Assembly: GCA_947493995.1 (NCBI GenBank)
Contig: CANLTJ010000002.1
Coordinates: 124,001-188,000, forward strand
DNA: 64,000 nt
Origin: an uncultured Arachnia sp.
GTDB lineage: Bacteria; Actinomycetota; Actinomycetes; Propionibacteriales; Propionibacteriaceae
Reading direction: 5' to 3'
The notes under the pieces were generated by a model. The model was not told where the DNA came from. It did no database searches and saw only the letters and a program-made list of their open reading frames with translations. The translations under genes and the position numbers were made by a program. Every line of letters starts with the position of its first letter. Within the stretch, counting starts at the first letter, position 1. Shown piece after piece: positions 59,745 through 64,000 of this stretch.

Positions 59745-60041
59745 TCACGCCGCTGCATAGATTGACTCTGTTTCTCCCAGAACTCGATCGCGGAGGCGGG
59801 CATGCAGCGCGTTTCGCGCCACCAAATCGACTTTGCGTCCGAATACTCCTGACAGCTCTTCGGAAAGGTCTTCAATTTCCCAGCCGAGCCGGGCTCCGGG
59901 CACAAGGGTGTAAAGCAGATCAATGTCGCTGTCGCCATCCGCCGCTCCTCGCGCGACCGATCCGAACACGTCCAATCGTGCGATACCGTAGCGCTCACAA
60001 ATCTCGCGGAGATGGTCGTGGTCTGTCACCAGCCTGGTCAT
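59745..60041 (-). CDS. MntA-type nucleotidyltransferase antitoxin, orphaned
   Basis: Minimal MntA protein of 98 aa with VFGSVARGAADGDSDIDLLY, an exact GSX10DXD signature, and VFGRKVDLVARNALH. Intact, but its HepT partner downstream is reduced to a fragment. ATG 60041 has GGGAGATC upstream; the frame runs further without a site. It lacks the HTH found in the related protein at 39229, so it is a separate lineage. Confidence 0.88.
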   Translation of the reverse strand: MTRLVTDHDHLREICERYGIARLDVFGSVARGAADGDSDIDLLYTLVPGARLGWEIEDLSEELSGVFGRKVDLVARNALHARLRDRVLGETESIYAAA

Positions 60042-60270
60042 TGAGCGATCTCCCGTCAGGTTGACATCGGCCAGTCTACTTTCACAACGCGTTTGGATCA
60101 GCGCTGAACCGATGTGGGGGGAGACATCTCGGCGTGCAGCAGACTTGTTCGGACCGAGGGTCGTCCCTCGCCTCGCCACTCAGGACGTCGCGTGCCTCGT
60201 CGGTTGCTGGTCGGCGCCCGACCCACAAAGAAAGTGGGTGACAGTTTCCTGACGCGTAGGGTTGCGCACG

Positions 60271-61530
60271 ATGCTCTCCAGACGAAGTCCAGCACGGCCC
60301 GGTGCCCGGCAACCCGGCGGTTTCTACGGCTGGCACGTCACCGGATTCGCCGCGGTCCTCTTGATGGCGACGGCGCCAGGACAGACAGCCGGGGTCTCGG
60401 CCTTCATCGACCCCATGATCGCGGACCTCGGCGTCGATCGCACCAGCCTCTCCACCGCCTACCTGGTCGGCACACTGACCGGAGCCCTCGTCGTGCCCCG
60501 CATCGGCGGACTGATCGACCGTTGGGGCGTCCGTCGCTGCACGCTGGTCATCGGCGTCGGCTTCGGCACGGTGCTGCTCCTCATGGGCACCATCGGTGGC
60601 TTCGTCGGACTGCTGTTCGGCTTCATGGGGATCCGTTCCCTGGGGCAGGGGGCACTCGGTCTTGCGGCCACCACCGCCGCCGCCCGCTGGTTCGAGCGAC
60701 GGCGTGGACGCGCCCTCGGGATCGTGTCCGCCGCCGGAACGGCAGGCATCTCGCTGGCGCCGGTGCTGACCGAGTGGATCATCGCCCAACAGGGCTGGCG
60801 CACGGCCTGGTTCGTGCTGGGAGTCGCGGTGCTGCTACTCGTGGTCCCCATTGCGGCCTTCGGCCTCCGGGATGATCCCTCGGACATGGGGCAGATGCCC
60901 GACGGCGTTCCCAGTAGCCACGACTCGCTCGCCGCGCCGCGGTGGGGCCTCACCAGGCGGCAGGCGTTCACCGAGCCCTACTTCTGGGTCCTGATCAGTG
61001 GGCTGGCGGTCTCCGGCATGCTGGCTACCGCCGTCGCCTTCCACCAGATCAGTCTGCTGGGCGCGAAGGGGCTCACATCCACGGAGGCGGCCGCAAACTT
61101 CATTCCCCAGACCGTCGCGGGACTTGCGGCCACCCTGGTGGTGGGCAACATGATTGATCGCATGAGCATCCGCTGGGTGGTGCTCGCCTCCATGTCCTTG
61201 CATGTGGTGGCGCTCGCGTGGCTGACGACGGTGAGCCCGGGGTGGTCGGCCATCGCGTTCGGCATGGCCATCGGAGCGGCCGGCTCGTCCATCCGTATTG
61301 CCGAGGCCGCTGCCATCCCTGCGTACTTCGGCGTCCTGCATCTGGGCAGTATTCGCGGCTTCGTTGCGTCGATCAGCGTCGGATCAACGGCACTGGGCCC
61401 CCTCTTGTTCTCCGTGGGAAGAGAACTGACCGGCTCCTTCGACGACGTCATCCTTGTGAGCCTGATACTCCCGGCGGCCGTGGCTGCAGCTGGCCTCGTC
61501 GTCAGAATCCCGGCGGGACGCGAGGTGTGA
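60271..61530 (+). CDS. MFS transporter
   Basis: Protein of 419 aa with about 12 helices. Opening FYGWHVTGFAAVLLMATAPG, then GLIDRWGVRRCTLVIG in the loop after helix 2, TTAAARWFERRRGRALGIVS before helix 5. The W-F-x-x-R-R-G-R-A motif is typical of the monocarboxylate/oxalate-type subgroup. ATG 60271 is chosen; TAGGGT stands 8 bases before it (leaderless). Substrate unknown. Confidence 0.9.
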   Translation: MLSRRSPARPGARQPGGFYGWHVTGFAAVLLMATAPGQTAGVSAFIDPMIADLGVDRTSLSTAYLVGTLTGALVVPRIGGLIDRWGVRRCTLVIGVGFGTVLLLMGTIGGFVGLLFGFMGIRSLGQGALGLAATTAAARWFERRRGRALGIVSAAGTAGISLAPVLTEWIIAQQGWRTAWFVLGVAVLLLVVPIAAFGLRDDPSDMGQMPDGVPSSHDSLAAPRWGLTRRQAFTEPYFWVLISGLAVSGMLATAVAFHQISLLGAKGLTSTEAAANFIPQTVAGLAATLVVGNMIDRMSIRWVVLASMSLHVVALAWLTTVSPGWSAIAFGMAIGAAGSSIRIAEAAAIPAYFGVLHLGSIRGFVASISVGSTALGPLLFSVGRELTGSFDDVILVSLILPAAVAAAGLVVRIPAGREV

Positions 61531-61652
61531 CTGGCCACCCGGGCTCGCATTCATCGTGTGCATCTGTCCCGGGTGATGGAGTATTCGGCCGCTCGCGGTC
61601 TCCACAACCACGAAGGCACAGTTTCTCCATGCTCCGGGACACGCATCGAGGG

Positions 61653-63239
61653 TCAGCGGTCGAGTCGTTCCAGCACCGGGGGGCTGTCCGGCGGCACCTC
61701 GCCCTCTTGGCCGGGCCATAGCACGACGGCGCCCGCTCCAACTTCTTCGAGCTGCGCTTCTGTTTCCGATGAGGAGGCGTTCGGATCGATCAGGCCGGCG
61801 TAGGGGACGTCGACGAGAAACGCCAAGAGCTGAGTGCGCGTCCAGTCTGAGGCGCCGACGAGCGAGCCCGAAACCGGATCGCCCTGACGAATCTGATCGG
61901 CAAGCACCCACACTTCGCTGTGGATGTTCCAGAGACGGAAGGCTCCGGGAGCCAGTCCCACCGCGATCACTGTCAGCCACAACACGGCTGCGCCACGGGC
62001 CGCCCAGAGCCAGTTGATGCTCCTCACCATTTTCGACTGTAAACGGAGGGTGATGGCGTCGAGCCCGACGGCGGCGGCTGGCAGCAACGCCAACATCGGG
62101 AACCACAGATAGCGCTCGACGACGATCAGCAGCGACATACCCGCAGCGAATCCGAGGCCCGCCATCAATGAGCCGAGCGCCACAGTGCGCTGACGTGCGG
62201 GCAGGCGTAGGGCAAGCACCGTTCCCACTACCGCCAGAGCCCAGACCGGCGTCCAGCGTCGCAGGAATATGTCGGCGGCGTCCCCCGCTTGCGCGATCGT
62301 GTTCTCGAGGTGATTGTCCCCGGAGGAGCGGGAAGCGTCGACCTCCTGTGGGTTCTTGAACACCGTCAGATCCTCGGGGTGTTCCCAGGGGGTCAGGGTG
62401 GCCTCGTCCGTTGCGTACAGACCCGGGTATTTCAACGGGGTGCCCCAGGATCCGGGGGCCACCAATTCAGCGTTGAACTCCCCAGCGGCCGAGATGCTGA
62501 GGCGTCCGGTGTCGGCGCTGACAACGGCGACCCAAGGGCCGGCGACGACTACCAACGCGACCGCGGCGCCAGCGATCATCCGCACGGTTTCTCGGGCCGA
62601 ACCGCGTTCGCTGATCAGCTTCAGCACGAACACCATCGCCAATAGTGCACAGACATAGGGCAGCGCCACAGCTTTGGCCAGGTACGCCAGCCCACCCAAG
62701 ACCCCGACAAGCAGGCCCGCGCGGAGGCTTGCGCCGGCCAACGCCAAGCTGAGGCATCCAACGATGAGTGGCATGAACAGCACGTCGGGATACAGGCCGC
62801 GGACGGCCGCGCTCAACAGCAACGCTGCCGCCGTCACCGCGAGTCCGGAGGCTGTGTACCCTGCCCCGGCCCGCAGGCACAGCCGCCGGAGGATCGGGAT
62901 CGTCGCCAACGCGGCAAGAAGGTGCACGATCCGCAACGCCAGAAACTCATGCACACCGAGGGCGACGAACGGCGCGGCCAACGCGGGATACAGCGGACCC
63001 CAGTACGGCAGCACTGCATTGCCGAAGTCCCCTTCCGCCATTCGCCGCGCCATGAGGGCGTAGACGACACCGTCGGGGTTGCCGTACCACCGGTAGCCCC
63101 ACGACAGCACGGACCAGCCGATAACGATGACAAGGTAGGGCAAGAGCATCAAGAGCGTCTGCGTCGGATGGAATCTGCCCGGCGCAGCATCCACGGGTCG
63201 TGTCGACTTGGTCCCGGTGGCCGAAACAGACGAACTCAT
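61653..63239 (-). CDS. GT-C type integral membrane glycosyltransferase
   Basis: Protein of 528 aa with about 10-12 helices. The first outside loop carries GNPDGVVYALMARRMAEGDF, corresponding to the acidic D/E site of GT-C enzymes (ArnT/PMT-like) that use polyprenyl-phosphate sugars, and YWGPLYPALAAPFVALG. The C-terminal 75 residues are a soluble domain (VSGSLVGASDWTRTQLLAFL). Probably transfers a sugar outside the membrane in wall or glycan assembly. Upstream gap of 318 bp. Confidence 0.8.
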   Translation of the reverse strand: MSSSVSATGTKSTRPVDAAPGRFHPTQTLLMLLPYLVIVIGWSVLSWGYRWYGNPDGVVYALMARRMAEGDFGNAVLPYWGPLYPALAAPFVALGVHEFLALRIVHLLAALATIPILRRLCLRAGAGYTASGLAVTAAALLLSAAVRGLYPDVLFMPLIVGCLSLALAGASLRAGLLVGVLGGLAYLAKAVALPYVCALLAMVFVLKLISERGSARETVRMIAGAAVALVVVAGPWVAVVSADTGRLSISAAGEFNAELVAPGSWGTPLKYPGLYATDEATLTPWEHPEDLTVFKNPQEVDASRSSGDNHLENTIAQAGDAADIFLRRWTPVWALAVVGTVLALRLPARQRTVALGSLMAGLGFAAGMSLLIVVERYLWFPMLALLPAAAVGLDAITLRLQSKMVRSINWLWAARGAAVLWLTVIAVGLAPGAFRLWNIHSEVWVLADQIRQGDPVSGSLVGASDWTRTQLLAFLVDVPYAGLIDPNASSSETEAQLEEVGAGAVVLWPGQEGEVPPDSPPVLERLDR

Positions 63240-63557
63240 CGGGTGGTGGCGAGCTGGGGGATCACGTTGGTCAGACTAGTCCCTGTTGTGCGGCAGCAGC
63301 TCAGCCGAAGCACGGGAGGAACAGCGACGATCGTGTCGAACGCACCGCATGACCGTCAGCGAACAACTCTCTTCGCCGCTACCGGCAGCTACATGGCCGT
63401 CTCCGAGCAGATATCCGTGTCCGCTGACACACTGCTTCCGGATGGTTGAATGTGGTCATCCTGACGAGTGCGGAGAGACCATGGACCTGATCAGCTGCCG
63501 CCCAGCACACGATGCCAGCGAACAGAAGTGTCCCGCTTCCGAAAGGTTGGGGGTGTG
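63240..63557. other. Intergenic region with no recognised feature
   Basis: Bases between the divergent GT-C and spherulin-4 genes. I see no gene, RNA or clear repeat, only short unsupported frames. GAAAGG (63541-63546) precedes the ATG at 63558 by about 11 bases. Confidence 0.5.
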
Positions 63558-64000
63558 ATGCACTACGCAATTCCCTGTTACTTCCACCCGGCAACAGATC
63601 CGCAGGGATGGGAATGGGTACGCACCAGCAGTGCCAGCTTTTGTGTGGTCAATCCACACAATGGTCCCGGAGCCGGGAGGGATCCGCATTACACCCATTT
63701 GATCAGTGAATGGGATGGTCCCCCTCTCTGCGGCTACGTCAGCGTGGACTACGGCCGTCGCGACAACCAGGCGGTTCTCGCAGACGCTGCAACCTGGCAG
63801 AACTCCTATTCCGTCTCCGCTCTCATGCTCGACTGCTTTCCCGTCGACGGAGAACTGTCGCCCTGGACACAACTCATCGCAGACCTGAGAGGCCGTGGAC
63901 ACGACTTCATCGTGGCCAACGCCGGACGCAGCGCACCATACGAGGTGATCGCCAGCGCGGACGTCACCTGCACGGCGGAGATGGACTGGCGAACCTATCG
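63558..64000 (+). CDS. Spherulation-specific family 4 (spherulin-4 type) protein, 3'-truncated by window edge
   Basis: Open frame of 147 codons running off the window. M-H-Y-A-I-P-C-Y-F-H-P, FCVVNPHNGPGAGRDPHYTH, LCGYVSVDYGRR and VSALMLDCFP match the TIM-barrel glycoside-hydrolase-like fold of spherulin-4: the usual family text is YFYP, NP.SGPG..DP.Y, G.V.TNYG.R and GIF.DE. The usual DE at the end of the last motif is LDC here, so a catalytic acid may be missing. No signal peptide is present at this start. Function of the family is unclear; some are thought to act on exopolysaccharides. Confidence 0.82.
   Translation, partial: MHYAIPCYFHPATDPQGWEWVRTSSASFCVVNPHNGPGAGRDPHYTHLISEWDGPPLCGYVSVDYGRRDNQAVLADAATWQNSYSVSALMLDCFPVDGELSPWTQLIADLRGRGHDFIVANAGRSAPYEVIASADVTCTAEMDWRTY

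Overview
The window is about 64 kb of high-GC DNA from an actinobacterium. The conserved neighbourhoods (a VapB-like protein and LytR_C protein near tadA, its companion gene and upp; dnaX next to the small SRP RNA; recR-ybaB), the menaquinone gene menB, frequent GTG starts, DUF222-HNH proteins and leaderless-looking promoters all point that way. Propionibacteriales/Propionibacteriaceae is my best guess, but this is inference and no 16S rRNA gene is present. I see no phage, plasmid, insertion sequence or CRISPR array.

Left part (1-17,000): the 3' part of ileS, carrying a small foreign-looking in-frame repeat in its editing domain, is followed by a 98-bp tandem repeat with nested palindromes and a P1B-type metal ATPase. 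A minus-strand carotenoid operon (marR-crtE-crtB-crtI, then a Gfo/Idh/MocA oxidoreductase) has overlapping start/stop codons throughout and is predicted to make lycopene. Divergent from it is a two-component system whose large kinase has a second membrane block. Then come aspartokinase, an orphan NgcE-like sugar-binding lipoprotein whose permease genes appear lost except for a 3' scrap, and two small conserved actinobacterial genes.

Middle (17,000-45,500): mostly housekeeping genes with four tRNAs (three Ser, one Arg), tadA, upp, menB, a phosphodiesterase, an LCP ligase, a pseudouridine synthase, a quinone oxidoreductase, recR, ybaB, dnaX and the SRP RNA. Accessory pieces lie between them: a decayed formylglycine-generating-enzyme pseudogene, a DUF222-HNH protein, two YczE-like membrane proteins around an MFS pump, a SipW-type signal peptidase operon with two alternate-signal exported proteins (a candidate surface-fibre system), and a HepT/MntA toxin-antitoxin pair whose antitoxin carries an extra HTH domain. 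Two secreted peptidoglycan enzymes, an M15 peptidase at 27.7 kb and an L,D-transpeptidase at 44.4 kb, share the same N-terminal module of about 117 residues, made of two related halves with paired cysteines. I do not recognise this module and consider it the best novel-domain candidate.

Right part (45,500-64,000): an exopolysaccharide or glycan locus. A tightly overlapping minus-strand operon encodes a Wzz/BY-kinase, the PglF-PglE-PglC-PglD set for UDP-diacetylbacillosamine and its transfer to the lipid carrier, an N-acetyl sugar amidotransferase, two glycosyltransferases and a Wzy-like polymerase. A Wzx-like flippase converges on it. Divergent are a low-molecular-weight tyrosine phosphatase (probable partner of the BY-kinase) and a second LCP ligase. 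Beyond lie a second MntA antitoxin with a decapitated HepT remnant, an MFS transporter, a GT-C type membrane glycosyltransferase and the start of a spherulin-4 type protein cut by the window end.
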